A stretch of DNA of 64,000 nt from Laguncularia racemosa (lineage: Eukaryota > Streptophyta > Magnoliopsida > Myrtales > Combretaceae), in the NCBI GenBank assembly GCA_037954665.1, contig JBBMOL010000072.1, positions 2,878,340-2,942,339 on the forward strand, given 5' to 3'. Position numbers and translations under genes: made by a program. This document shows, one piece after another, positions 22,303-33,962 of this stretch. Below the pieces are notes generated by a model, which had not been told where the DNA came from, ran no database searches, and saw only the letters and a list, made by a program, of their open reading frames with translations. Position 1 is the first letter of the stretch, and the number at the start of each line of letters is the position of its first letter.

Positions 22303-22337
22303 TGGAAATGTCAGTCCAAGGTTGACTAGGCACAGGT
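22303..22337. repeat. 35-bp duplication, right copy (flank of F)
   Basis: Second copy of 17269-17303, with two differences. It starts directly after the filler that follows the extra primer-site copy of F. Confidence 0.9.
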
Positions 22338-24110
22338 AAGGGAAGATACTCCTCATGGGGCATGACTTTGGACTTAGCCTTCCTACATGCGATGCACTTG
22401 TCACACACAAGTTGTACATCATGTCTCATCCTAGGCCAGTAAAAATATTCCTGCAAGATATCCAAAGTTTTATTTACTCCAAAATGACCCATGAGACTGC
22501 CCCCATGCGTCTCCCTTACTAGCAATTCATGTATGGAACTCCTAGGCACACACAATTTATCTTTCTTAAACAAATATCCCTCATGCCTATAGTAGTCCAT
22601 ATACCCGCTTTTAGAACAAGCAGCCCAAATCTGATTAAAATCAACATCATGTTCATATAGTTCTTTCATACTTTCAAACCTAAGCAATTTAGTATGTAAA
22701 GAGGTCAATAAAGAATACCTCCTAGAAAGGGTGCCAGCCACCACATTTTCCTTACCTTGCTTGTATTTGATGATGTGTGGAAAGGTTTCAATGAATTCCA
22801 ACCACTTAGTGTCCCTCTTGTTTAGCTTTCCCTGCATTTTTAGGTACTTCAAGCTCTCATGATCAGAATGGATGATGAACTCCTTAAGCTATAGGTAATG
22901 CCGCCATGTCTACAACGTTCTCACCAGGGCATACAACTCCTTATTATATACTGGATAATTCAACGCAGCACCATGGAGTTTCTCACTGAAGTAGGCTATT
23001 GGTTTAGAATCCTGCATTAAAACACCATCAATACCTTTCCTAGAAGCATCACATTCGATCTCAAAAACCTTATCAAAATTTGGTAATACCAACAAGGGAG
23101 CATTAGTTAACTTACCTTTCAATGTCTGGAATGCCTATTCATGTATTTTGGTCCACTTGAATTCGGCATTCTTCTTCACCAAATCATTCAGTGGAGCAAC
23201 AATGGAGCTGAAGTCTCTCACGAATCGCTTGTAGAAACTGGCTAGACCGTAGAAGCTCCTGACATCATTGGCATTCTAAGGTGTTGGCTAATCTCAGATT
23301 TCCATCACTTTCTCCTCATCTACAGCCATTCCACCTACCCCTACAACAAAACCAAGGAAAACCACAAATTCCATATAAAACATGCACTTTTGCAAGTTGG
23401 CATATAATTGGTTTTCCCTTAAAACAGTAAAAATACTTTGCAGATGTTGTACATGATCATCCAATGTCTTGTTGTATATCAAGATATCATCAAAATAAAC
23501 TACAACAAATTTTCCTAGGAATGGACGCAATACATGATTCATTAACCTCATGAAGGTACTAGGTGCATTAGTCAACCCAAAAGGCATTACCATCCATTCA
23601 TACAGGCCATGTTTGGTTTTAAAGGCAGTTTTCCACTCATCACCCTCTTTCATACAAATTTGGTAATAACTGTTTTTAAGGTCAATTTTTTAAAATAAGC
23701 ATGTACCATGCAACTCATCAAGCATGACATCTAATCTAGGAATGGGATGTTTGTACTTAACTGTAATGTTGTTGATTACCCTGCAATCCATGCACATACG
23801 CTACATCCCATCCTTCTTGGGCACTAAGATCACTGGAATGGAGCATAGGCTCAGACTCTCTCGCACAAACCCTTTTTCCATCAACCCATCTACTTGTTTC
23901 TGAATTTCCTTAGCCTCCTTTAGATTGGTTCTATATGCTGGCCGGTTTGGAATGAAAGCTCCCAGCATGAAGTCAATCTAATGCTCTATCCCTCGTAGAG
24001 GGGGTAATCCTTGCAGCACTTCTTCAAGGAACAAGTCTTCAAATTCCTGCAACAAAGAGACAACAACACTAGGCACAGAAGAGTTAATGTCAGTATTAGA
24101 AAAATATAAA
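22303..24110 (-). pseudogene. RT, RNase H and integrase N-terminus of element B
   Basis: Read leftward, RT starts near 23970 (PNRPAYRTNLKEAKEIQKQV) and includes VVYFDDILIY, with the catalytic YFDD at about 23488-23499. RNase H follows (FEIECDASRKGIDGVLMQ, then NYPVYNKELYALVRTL and KENVVAGTLSRR). The integrase zinc-binding part comes last (ETHGGSLMGHFG ... CDKCIACRKAK, about 22500-22380). Stops interrupt at about 23128, 23285, 23690 and elsewhere. In a living element these would be one polyprotein with the core now at 16404-17302. It ends at the 35-bp duplication beside element F. Confidence 0.87.
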
Positions 24111-24850
24111 TTCTTGTACATAAGTACAAGTAACTATTTTTTTGCCATCACTACACTCTTAACCTCACTCTTCCTTACCATTCCCTCTGCTCTTAGTGTT
24201 TGTGTGCATTTTCCCTCTTTGCTCACCGGTGTTTGTTTTTCACTCGTTTTATTTTTCTTACGTGCGCTCGAGTGTTTTTCCCTGAATTCCTTTGTGATTC
24301 TCATCTGATCTTCACTAGCTTCCCATGACTTCTGAGGCGTGAGAACCACTTTCCTTTTATTTAAAACAAAAGAATATTGGTTATTGTACCCATCATACAT
24401 AACCTTCCTATTAAACTACCATGGTCACCCTAACAATATGTAGTTAACCTGCATAGGTACCACATCACACATAACCTCATCTTTGTAGCTCCCTATGGAA
24501 AAGGCTATAAGAACCTACTTACTCACCTTAACCTCCCCACATTCATTCAACCACTATAATCGATATGGTCTCGGATGTTTCACAGCTTTCAACTACATCT
24601 TATCTACCAGTAAGGTGCTAGCAACATTAGTGCAATTGCCACTATTGATTATCAAGCTACAAACTTTGCTCTGCACGTGACACCGTGTATGAAAAATATG
24701 TTCATGCTAGATCCCCTCACCATCTTCCTAGGGTTGTACACTAAGTACTCTCCTCGTGATATACAACTCACCACTCAAGGGTCCTTCTAAGTCAACATCA
24801 TCATACTCCTGTGATGGTGACTCCTCCTCCTCCTCAGCTCACACTCTCTA
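24110..24850 (-). pseudogene. Protease and charged linker of element B
   Basis: The minus strand holds a retropepsin-like segment with CSLIINSGNCTNVAS (about 24617-24660). Here the catalytic Asp is Asn and the site reads N-S-G. YKDEVMCDVVPMQVNYILLG follows. A Lys/Glu/Ser-rich linker (24134-24400) then leads to RT. The protease would cut the polyprotein; the Asp-to-Asn change plus several stops make it inactive. Confidence 0.75.
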
Positions 24851-25892
24851 CATCCCCACTATAACTGATAATCATAGCTCTCTGATTTAGACATTGGGAT
24901 GCAATGTGCCCAAATCCCTAACACCTAAAACATTTGATATCTCTAATCCTAGAAAGGGGTTTAGTGTCAGTCTTTCCCTTAGGTGCAGCAATTGGATTCT
25001 TAGCTTTCACGTCCTCCTTAGGCTTTGAATCGGTGGAGTTTCTCTTCCACGTGGACTTCCATGGAGATTTGGAAGTCGAACCAGTCCTCTACTCACTCCT
25101 ATACTTTAATTGCCGCTCTACTTTAATAGCTCCATGCAGCAACTCTTCCATATCTAAGTAATGGTGAAGATCTACCATGTCAATTATTTCCCTATTCAAC
25201 CCATTGATGAATCTAGCTATAGTGACTTCATCATCCTCCTCAACTCGAGCCCCAATCAAGGCCATCTCCAACTCTTTATAGTAATCCTCTACACTTTTAT
25301 TTCCCTAAGTCAACCCCTAGACTTTCCTAAGTAAGTCTCTATGGTAGTGATTAAGAATAAAATGCTTCTACATAATAGTTTTCATCTTCTCCCAAGTGCT
25401 AACAAGTCGCTCTCCATACCTATGCCTATTACGCACCAACTGATCCCACCATACACTGGTGTAATCTGAAAACTCTACTGTAGCCAGTTTTATCTTTTTC
25501 TCCTCAGTATAGTTGTGACATTCTAACACATGATCCATTTTTCTCTCCCATTCTAAATATAGCTCTGGATCATTCTTTCCTTAAAAGGTTGGGATTTTCA
25601 ATTTAATACTCCCCAAATTACTATCACTCCTCTAGATACTTCCCCTATCCCTCTCGTGTTGGTAATCTCCAAAATCAGACTCCGCACCTTCTTCTATCCT
25701 AACACCTCCCCTATTTAGTCTACCTACTCCTCGTCTGACAATGGTATTGCTAGACGGTTCCCTACTCCTTTCCATCCTATCTATTCTCTCATGGATCTAC
25801 TCAAGTTCACTTGTTAATATCCTCTTCATCTCCCCCATCAATTCCTCAAACATCACTCGACTTTCTCCTCCATTAGTGTTCTATCCCGACAT
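24850..25892 (-). pseudogene. gag: gag of element B, broken
   Basis: The start codon is at 25892 on the minus strand, giving MSG then a stop at codon 4. The rest of the frame is legible: an acidic-basic N-terminal region, the Gag core (YLEWERKMDHVLECHNYTEEKKIKLA; ARFINGLNREIIDMVDL), and one CCHC knuckle (CFRC-stop-GFGHIASQC, about 24889-24945). The knuckle is interrupted by a stop. The same core is readable in element D, so B and D are close relatives. Confidence 0.82.
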
Positions 25893-26682
25893 GATTCTAA
25901 AGTTTTTAGCAAAATAAGATCACAATTACAAGAAATATATATGTAAGTTCCTCACACCCACTCGTGTATTACTTACAAACGATATGCTCACAATTCCACT
26001 CATGTATATCTCTCACAAAATATTATCTCATAACCCGCTTTTTGTAATTCTTTTGCTTGGAACTCAAATTGGAACTCCTAAACTCAAATAACTAAGTCAA
26101 CACTAATGATTACTATTCGGTCCTAAATCACAGTGAATGATGGAGTTACTAACTACACAATTCTAACTGATATGGAAAAGATTCACCAATGAATGGATAT
26201 GCAATCAAAGATTACTTCTAACACAAAAGGAAACAATCACTATTGCATCAATTGCTCAAGGGATGTGTACAATTCGAATACCAAACATAGACAATCAAGG
26301 ATATGTTATGGTAGGAAATTGGAAATAATTGATATGGAAAGTAAATTGAACCAATAAGCTATCTTGTGATTTCGGCAATTGTAATCTTTCACGGCCGAAT
26401 TCTTTTTTTTTTTTTTTTGAATGTCGGTTCTTGATTCTTTCTTTTGCAACCGAATTAATATTTTTTTATATATATAGAAGAACTATAAATTGAACACAAT
26501 TGATTGTTCAATGGAAACCCTAGATGCCGTCGGCCTTAATGGATTATAATGACCAAACAAGAATGAATTTTTTTTATACAACTTCTATCTATGAATATGG
26601 AAAAGAACAACAAACGAATATGGAAAAGAACAACAGACGAATTAAAGAAAATGATAGAATTTACTTGATTCAAGAAGCCGAA
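25893..26682 (-). other. Untranslated leader of element B
   Basis: About 790 bp between primer-binding site and gag on the minus strand, with a poly-T run of about 18 (26402-26419). Plus-strand frames here are short and shared with no family. Confidence 0.6.
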
Positions 26683-26694
26683 GCTCTGATACCA
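26683..26694 (-). other. Primer-binding site of element B
   Basis: The plus strand reads GCTCTGATACCA, the reverse complement of TGGTATCAGAGC. It lies two bases inside the right LTR and fixes the minus orientation. Confidence 0.95.
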
Positions 26695-26696
26695 AA

Positions 26697-27379
26697 TGAT
26701 GCGTAAAACCTTACGTATATTAAACCTAGAACCCCGACGATGCTAGTTGGTTTCAATTACCCTGAGGATCGTCTTGAGTAAGCGATGCGTAACTAGAACC
26801 CAATTAAACCTGTTGACTGTAACTTAAGTTATCAATAGGTATTCCTAGTAACTCGGTTAAGAATTCTATGGAAAAGTTCTTTCACAAAAGAACAAAAAGT
26901 GGTTTTCATTTTACTCACGAAAAATGTGTTTTTCATTTATCAAAGATGTCTTTGGCCAGCCCCTTGCACGGCATATATAGCACACATAACAACATGGAAA
27001 ACCCTACAACATAGAAATCCTAAGTTGCCTATTCTATCCTTATCCTTGTGTCACTAAGTAGGCAACTAAATAACATGGAAAACAAACCAATAAATAAAAA
27101 TAAATATTAACAAAACTGAATGTATCCTCTAATGTAGCGTTCATGCAAATATAAAATGTCCTTCAATTATTTCATCTTTCCATGGTCACGTGAATCAAGT
27201 TAACACATGTATGTTTTTCTTTTGTGTAGCTTGATTCCCAGGCTTGCAAGTCCATGACTAGTCCTTATAGAGCTTCGTTCATCCTTTTAGCTCTAGCTTG
27301 GGTCATCAAACCTCCAATACCATGTAATGGATCATCAGATTTTGGCCCCTTCCTTTGTGATGCTAGCTGATCCTCATCA
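26697..27379 (-). repeat. 5' LTR of element B
   Basis: 683 bp, paired with 15720-16403 at about 93% by eye. It is followed by the TAAAA target duplication. Confidence 0.92.
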
Positions 27380-27384
27380 TAAAA

Positions 27385-27834
27385 GATTCATGAAAAAATA
27401 AAAGTTAGAGCTTGATCTTATCACCACATAATTAATAGGATTCATTTTAATCGATACTTAACCGACTATGGTCCTATTCGACACGGGAGCTATATACTCT
27501 TTATAAGTTTGACTATAGCTTAGTGAAGAAAATTGGAAGTTCAATCCTCTCTAAAGATCCTAAGAATTAGTACTCCTACCGGAGAAAAAGCCATCACCAA
27601 AGAGATAGTGAAAGAATGCCTAATCAAGATACAAGGAAGAAACATGCCTACGGATTTGATTGTTTTATCCATGAGAGGCTACAAAGCAATTTTAGGGATG
27701 GATTGTTTATCGAAGCATTTTCCCAACATAAACTACCAAAATATGGAAGTGTTATTCAACAAGCTAAAAATAAAGACTATAGTATATCGAGGATAAACAA
27801 GAAGAAAGTCTTGAAAGCTAGAACACGTGCTTAA
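27385..27834 (+). pseudogene. Protease region of element E
   Basis: After the insertion of B, frame fragments give MVLFDTGAIYS with an intact D-T-G (GAC at 27480), then a stop. The next frame (27533-27796) carries YKAILGMDCLSKHFPNINYQN, the C-terminal protease motif of Tekay-type chromoviruses. The two halves are in different frames. It continues into RT at 27855. Confidence 0.8.
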
Positions 27835-27839
27835 TAAGC

Positions 27840-29303
27840 ACAATAGAGATTGAAGTGGAGTCGTCGAGATTGAAGGAAATACCTATAATCAACGAATTTC
27901 TTGAGGTGTTTCTCAAGGAACTACCAAGACTACCACCTTCGAGAGAAATGGATTTTACCATCGAAATAAAGCTTTGTGTCGAACCAATCTCAAAAGCACC
28001 TTATCGAATGGCCCCGATCGAGTTGAAGGAATTGAAGAAGCAATTACAAAAATTAATTGAGAAGGGATTCTTTTACCTAAGAGTATTACCTTGGGGAGCT
28101 CCGATGTTATTTGTTAAGAAGAAAGATGGATCCATGCGACTGTGCATTGATTTTCGAGAATTGAACAAGGTAACCATCAAGAATAGATATTTGTTACCAA
28201 GAATTGATGATTTGCTTGATCAACTACAAAGAGCAAGTGTCTTTTCTCAAATAGATCTACAATCCAAGTACCATCAGTTGAGGTTCAGGTTAGAAGACAT
28301 ACCCAAAATTGTCTTTTAAACGAGATATGGTCATTACAAATTTCTAGTGATGCCACTTGGGTTAACAAATGCTCCAATTGTGTTCATAAACCTCATGAAC
28401 AGGATCTTCAAGCCATTCTTGAATAAATTTGTAGTGGTTTTTATTGACGATATCCCTATTTATTCCAAAACCCCGCTAGAGCACGAAGAACACTTGAGAA
28501 TTACCCTAAGACTACTAAATGAACATCAATTATACGTGAAATTGTCAAAGTGTGAATTATGGATGAATCAAGTGGCATTCTTAGGACATATTATATCCAG
28601 TGAAAGGCATGTCAATAAATCCAACAAAGATCAAAGTCATAGCTGATTGGAAACAACTCACTACAGTTACAGAAGTAAGAAGTTTTCTTATATTAGCTAG
28701 ATATTACAGGAGGTTCGTGAAAAAAATTTCACAAATTTCCAAGCCATTGACTAGACTAACCCAAAAGGACATAAAATTCGAGTGGGATGACAATTGCGAG
28801 AGAAGATTTTAGGAGTTTAAGCAATGGTTGATTTCAGCTCCTATCTTAACTTTACCCAACTCGGAAGAATCTTTTTATGTGTATAGTGATGCCTCACGAA
28901 ATGAGTTAGGATGCGGTTTGATGTAAAACAAAAAGGTTGTGGCTTACACTTCGAGGCAGTTGAAATCATACAAGTGGAATTATCCTACTCACAATCTAGA
29001 ACTTATAGCAATTGTATTTGCCCTAGAGATATGGAGACATTACTTATATGAGCAACAGTGTGAAATATATATGGATTACAAGAGTCGGAAATATCTATTT
29101 ACTCAAAAGGAGCTCAATATGCAACAAAGAAGATGGCTTGAGCTTATTAAGGATTACAATCTTAGTATCAACTATCACTTAGGGAAAGCCAACGCTGTAG
29201 CTGACACTCTAAGTCAAAAGAATGGTTGCCAAGTAACAGCATTATTAACTGAACAACAACAATTGATACAAGAATTTGAGAAGTTGATGATTGAATTCCT
29301 ATA
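27840..29303 (+). pseudogene. Reverse transcriptase and RNase H of element E
   Basis: RT runs from about 27855 (PPSREMDFTIEIKL) through GAPMLFVKKKDGSMRLCIDFRE and YLLPRIDDLLDQLQ, a stop at 28318, then MPLGLTNAPIVFINLMNR and VVFIDDIPIYSKT. The YxDD box reads F-I-D-D (about 28440-28451). A +/- frame change lies near 28600. RNase H covers 28870-29215 (VYSDASRNELGCG; YPTHNLELIAIVFALEIWRHYL; NAVADTLSQK) with a stop at 28924. It would copy element RNA into DNA. There are at least five lesions. Confidence 0.85.
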
Positions 29304-30813
29304 ACACAAGGAGGAAGCATAGTTAGCAACCCTTACGACCTATTCTCTTATACAGAATAAAGGAGATGCAACTCATTGATTTAAAGATAATAGACAGTTA
29401 AAATAAAGTGAAACAAGGAGTCGACGTTAACTTTGAAGCAGATCACACTAAAGTCTTGAATTTACAAAGTCAATGGTGTGTGCCTAAGGATAAAAAGTTA
29501 CGAGATGATATTATGGATAAAGCCCACAATTATAGATACACAATACACCTTGGGGGAACTAAGATGTATCAAGAACTTAAGAAGGGCTATTAGTGGGAAG
29601 GCATGAAGAAAGACAGCATGATTCATCTCTTAATGTTCTATATACCAACAAGTCAAAGTCAAACATCAAAAACTTGGGGGATTACTACAACCATTACCAA
29701 TTCCAAAATGGAAGTGGGAACAGATTCCCATGGACTTCATTACAGCTTTACCAAAGACAAGGGCTAGATATGAAGCTATATGGGTAATTGTAGATCGTTT
29801 GACTAAATCCGCTCATTTGTTTACCCATTAATATAATCTACTCCTTAGATAAGTTAACTAGAATCTATCTTCAAGAAATCATAAAACTCCATGGAGTGCT
29901 GCACAGTATAGTATCCGACAGAGATCTACATTTTGTGTCAAAGTTATAGAAAAGTCTACAACAAGCTCTAAGGACAAAACTGCAAGTTAGTACAGCATAT
30001 CATCTACAAATGAACGAACAATCTAAATGAGCTATCCAAACATTGGAAAATATGTTAAGAGTTTGCGCATTGAATTTCAAAGATAGTTGGGATTGACATT
30101 TGCTATTAGTCAAATTCGCTTACAACAATAGCTATCATTCCTCAATCAAGATGGCTTCTTACAAAGCTTTTTATGAAAGGAAATGTAGATCTCTGTTATA
30201 GTGGGACGAGATAGAAAGGAGTATAGTTGGGCCAGACTTACTACAAGAAACGATAGACATGGTTGCCACTATCAGACAAATAATGAAGGAAACTCAAGAT
30301 CGCCAGAAGAGTTGGGCCAATTTGAAGAGAAGAGAGATTAAGTTTCTACCAGGGGAACATGTCTATCTAAAAGTCATGCCAATCAAAGGGACAAAAAGGT
30401 TTGGAAAAAAAGGAAAACTAAGTCCCAGATATGTTAGGTCGTATGAAATTCTAGATAGGGTCAGAAAAGTGGCCTACCAATTAGCTCTACCTCCTTAGTT
30501 ATCAAGAATCCATGTGTTTCATGTGTTGTTGCTCTGGAAGCACATCCCAGATCCCAATAGAGTGATCTAGATGGATATTCTAAAGATTCGACCAAATTTG
30601 ACATATCAAGAATATCCTATACAAGTTCTCAACTCCTAAACTCGAGAATTGTGTAACAAGAGTATTAGATACATAAAGTACAATGGAGCCAACATTCAAA
30701 ACAAGAAGCTACCTAAGAAAGAGAAGATGAGATGAAAGGGAAATACCCCCAACTATTTAGAGATCTAAGTATGTTTCAAATTTTTTAGGATAAAACTTTT
30801 AAAGGAGAGAGAA
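29304..30813 (+). pseudogene. Integrase and chromodomain-like tail of element E
   Basis: The zinc-binding part (about 29500-29680) is damaged. The core is traceable as IPMDFITALPKT (about 29727), then VSDRDLHFVSKL (29910-29945, from a mutated frame) and NEQSK-stop-AIQTLENMLR, where the catalytic Glu region has decayed. A long legible piece (30259-30498) has GEHVYLKVMPIKGT and KLSPRYVRSYEILDRV, the GPY/F-type module. It is followed by IHVFHVLLLWKHIPDPN and a decayed YQEYPIQVLN...KYNG stretch that corresponds to the chromodomain of chromoviruses. AAAGGAGAGAGAA (30801-30813) is the polypurine tract. Confidence 0.8.
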
Positions 30814-33800
30814 TGTAAAACCCGTGAAATTGAATATGTATAATATCAAATTAATTAAAAGATTGTATTAAAAGTCTGAAGTATACCCCACATAAATTTA
30901 AGTTAAAAGAAATAATCACGTAGTAAATGAACCGCAAAAAAAATTAGAATAAATGATAAAATAATCGTAAGCTTAGGATAGTCAAATGAAAATTCTAAGT
31001 AAATATTTATACTCGAAATAATTTAATTAGTTTAGTCATAAAATTTCCTATTAAAACACTAAATTTATAAAAATTACCAGACGTGACGAATGGACTCTCA
31101 AAATTCAAAAAGTTATCCATATATATATATTAAGCTTATCTCATCCTTTAGAAACGTCCATTGACTCAAAAAGCTTATCCAAAAGTGTGTGTGTGAGAGA
31201 GAGAGAGAGAAACAATGAGACAAACAAGGAAATAGAGAAGAAAAGGAAAAAAAGAAAATGCGATAAAGTTTACATAACTTCCATGTACGATCGCTAAATC
31301 ATAAACTAGGACCACCATCATTATCCTTGAGGTGAGATCTATAAAACTAGACTAGTCTTGTATAGGAAAATTTTATTTACAATTTTGATATGTATATAAA
31401 ACTAGGATCTAGCTTAGAAAATAGCTAAAATATCTAAAAATACACCAAATAAAACAATATTAGTTATGAATAGCATGTAATGTGGTTTTCTTGTTTTTTT
31501 AGGAGAAAAAAACTATTCTGCATATTTACTCGAAGATTACCTATAAGTAATAAAAAATGAGACTAAGGTGAATAGGAACTCTATGATATACTGTTATTGG
31601 TGTATGATATTGATATTGATATTGATATTGATATAATTATATGATGGATTTGATCATGCTAGCTTATGAATTCTTCTACCCTATTCTGAAAATATAAGGA
31701 TATGTCTATATACATACATATTGTAAGTGGATGTTAGATTTATGCATTGATGGAAATATGCAAGAAAAATAAATCTGTGCATGTACTGAATGTGGGTGTA
31801 GTGTTGGCATATATATATATAGTATATCATGTGCGTGAAAGTGTGTAAATGTGATATGTGTGTGTTCGTGATTGGTTGGTGTTGCTACATGTGGTTATCT
31901 CTATGTGTGTGTGAGGCAAATTTGTGTGGATGATTGAGAATAAGGAGTAACTAGAAGTGTGTGTACAGTAGGGGAAGTATGTGTATGCAACAAAGGAAGT
32001 GCATATACAAAGGAGAATGAGAGCTGTGTGTGTATATGTGGTTTACTGGGATGAAAATGTGCATGTGAAAGCTAAACCTTATGGCTGCTACAGTCCTTAT
32101 GCGTGAGTGTGAAATTGAATAGTGTGTGTGAGTGGAAGTGTATGCGTGAAGCCATGTGCAAGTGCAGGTGGTAAGATCATGTAGGAGTGTAGAGAGCAAA
32201 GTATTTGTGTGTGTGGTGCAAATTTGTGTCTCTATGTGTGTGTGGGGAGTGTGAATCTTGCATGGCTGTGTACTGGTATGAGCAAGGGAAATGGTGTGCA
32301 GAATTCATATATGTGTGTATAAGATCATGCATTTGCAGATGTAGGGCATGTGCATGAGAAGTGTGTGCAGATGTAAGGTGTGTGCATGCGAGGTGAGTGC
32401 CGGTGTGTGTGTGAGAGGTGAGTGCTGGTGTGTATGTGCATAAGAGTGGAGTGTAGCGGGTGTAAGTGAGAGAAGAATCCAGTGAGCAAGGAATTTTCCA
32501 TTGACAAAACTTAAGTGCCAGTGAGGGAAACGAATGGAATGGAAGAGAAATAGTAAACATAAGTTAAACCATTATATATATATAAGAGAAAACTGAAGTT
32601 GCAACATAGATGGGAAGCATGAAAGAAGTGCCATAAGGATGAACATGTTATATATTTATATAATTATGTGTATATATATATATATATATATTTTGATTAA
32701 GTAACTTCAAATAAAATCCAAAATCATATAATTATCTTTTTGGATGGTGAATGTCATTTTGTGATTGAAATTGATTGAGTGTATTCAGAAGTTGTTACTT
32801 TGATGTGATTGAATTTTGTGTAACTAATTTTTGCGTGATCACCCAAAAACAATAATTTAATTATTATAACTTAAATACAACTTAACATGCATATCACGAG
32901 ACATTACATAATTGAAGGTCATCATTGCTACAGGGCATATTGAAAGTAATCAGGTATGGTTACTATTCGGCCAAAGATGAACTAAGAGATTAGGAGATTG
33001 TTACGCCCTAACGATTTCAAGTCTGATATGTCTTTAAGGGTGTATATTATTCGATATGTTAATTACACCTGAGTTTATGGGATTAAAATTAAGAGGCAAA
33101 TTTTAATAAAGAGATCAGATTAAATTAAATGGGTTGTGAGACCTGAGCAGTGATAGTAGTGATGCGAATCCTCAACCCAAGGTCAAGGGGAGCATAAACC
33201 CTAAACTTTACGCTGAGCATATGTTTGAAAACTTGCGTGAATTATTTATGCTTGTATAGTATTGAGAGATTGCATTCCTATCTCACTAAGCAATTTAACT
33301 CACCCTTCTACAGATTTTGTAATGCAGGACATGATTACAAAAACTTACCACTTAGGCATAGCACTAAAGTAAGTAATCTTTATCATAAAACTTTTGGGAT
33401 AAGAAGTAAGGGTTGAGAGTTATAATGAACTCCTTTTGTAAATTTTGGTTAGAATGTTGATGGACATGTGTTTGTAAATAGTTTAATTTGGCTATTAAAT
33501 CATTCGGTTTATATTATTATAGGATTTGGATGAGGTCTACTTTTCGACAACTGTTGTAAACTATTCTGATGAATATTGAATAATTGGAATAAAATATTAA
33601 AATGCTGGAAGCATCCAAAATTTGTCAATTATTGTATTTTATTAGGTTAATTGATAAAATTTTATTCTTAGCAACTCAATGTAAGAATGGAATTTGTAAA
33701 ACTCATATACATTTTTCCATTTTACTATTTTGGTAGGAGATTTTGATTCTCTGTGATCTTGGTCAACCGTGGAATATGGGAATCCGTAGTTATATTCTTA

Positions 33801-33957
33801 TTATATGATCATATATAATATGATTAGTTGTAATTGATTTAATATTTAATTGAAGTCTTACGACCTCTGACTCTTAAGATGGTTATCAAGTAACAAGTGC
33901 ACACGTGATGTGATAACTTTTAGTAAAAACTTTTAGACCCCCTTTTAGGGCATGACA
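30814..33957 (+). repeat. 3' LTR of element E
   Basis: 3144 bp, partner of 11717-14944, about 85% identical by eye. The GT-rich segment lies at about 31850-32470. It is followed by ATATT. Confidence 0.9.
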
Positions 33958-33962
33958 ATATT

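Larger units (their letters stand above)
15720..27379 (-). mobile_element. Element B: Ty3/gypsy element, minus strand, nested in E
   Basis: LTRs of 684 bp (15720-16403) and 683 bp (26697-27379) begin TGATG and end CATCA. An exact TAAAA target duplication lies at 15715-15719 and 27380-27384. Reading leftward from the right LTR come an initiator-Met primer-binding site, gag, protease, RT, RNase H and integrase, so the full pol order is present. The integrase is cut by element F. LTR divergence is about 7% by eye. Many TGG-to-TGA/TAG and CAG-to-TAG changes break the frame, so it is no longer autonomous. Confidence 0.92.
11717..33957 (+). mobile_element. Element E: decayed Tekay/Del-like chromovirus, doubly nested
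   Basis: The ends are TGTAAAACCC and GGGCATGACA, with target duplication ATATT at 11712-11716 and 33958-33962. The LTRs are unusually long (3228 and 3144 bp). Domain order on the plus strand is gag knuckles, protease, RT, RNase H, integrase and a chromodomain-like tail, which places it with chromoviruses. Phrases such as YLLPRIDDLLDQLQ, LGMDCLS and GEHVYLKV fit the Tekay/Del group. Element B interrupts it between gag and protease. LTRs differ by about 15% by eye plus indels, and every reading frame has stops, so the insertion is old and dead. Confidence 0.9.

Noticed and set aside
27840..29303. Endogenous pararetrovirus instead of a retrotransposon
   Set aside because: The element has LTRs, a 5-bp target duplication, an integrase and a chromodomain-like tail, which pararetroviruses lack.
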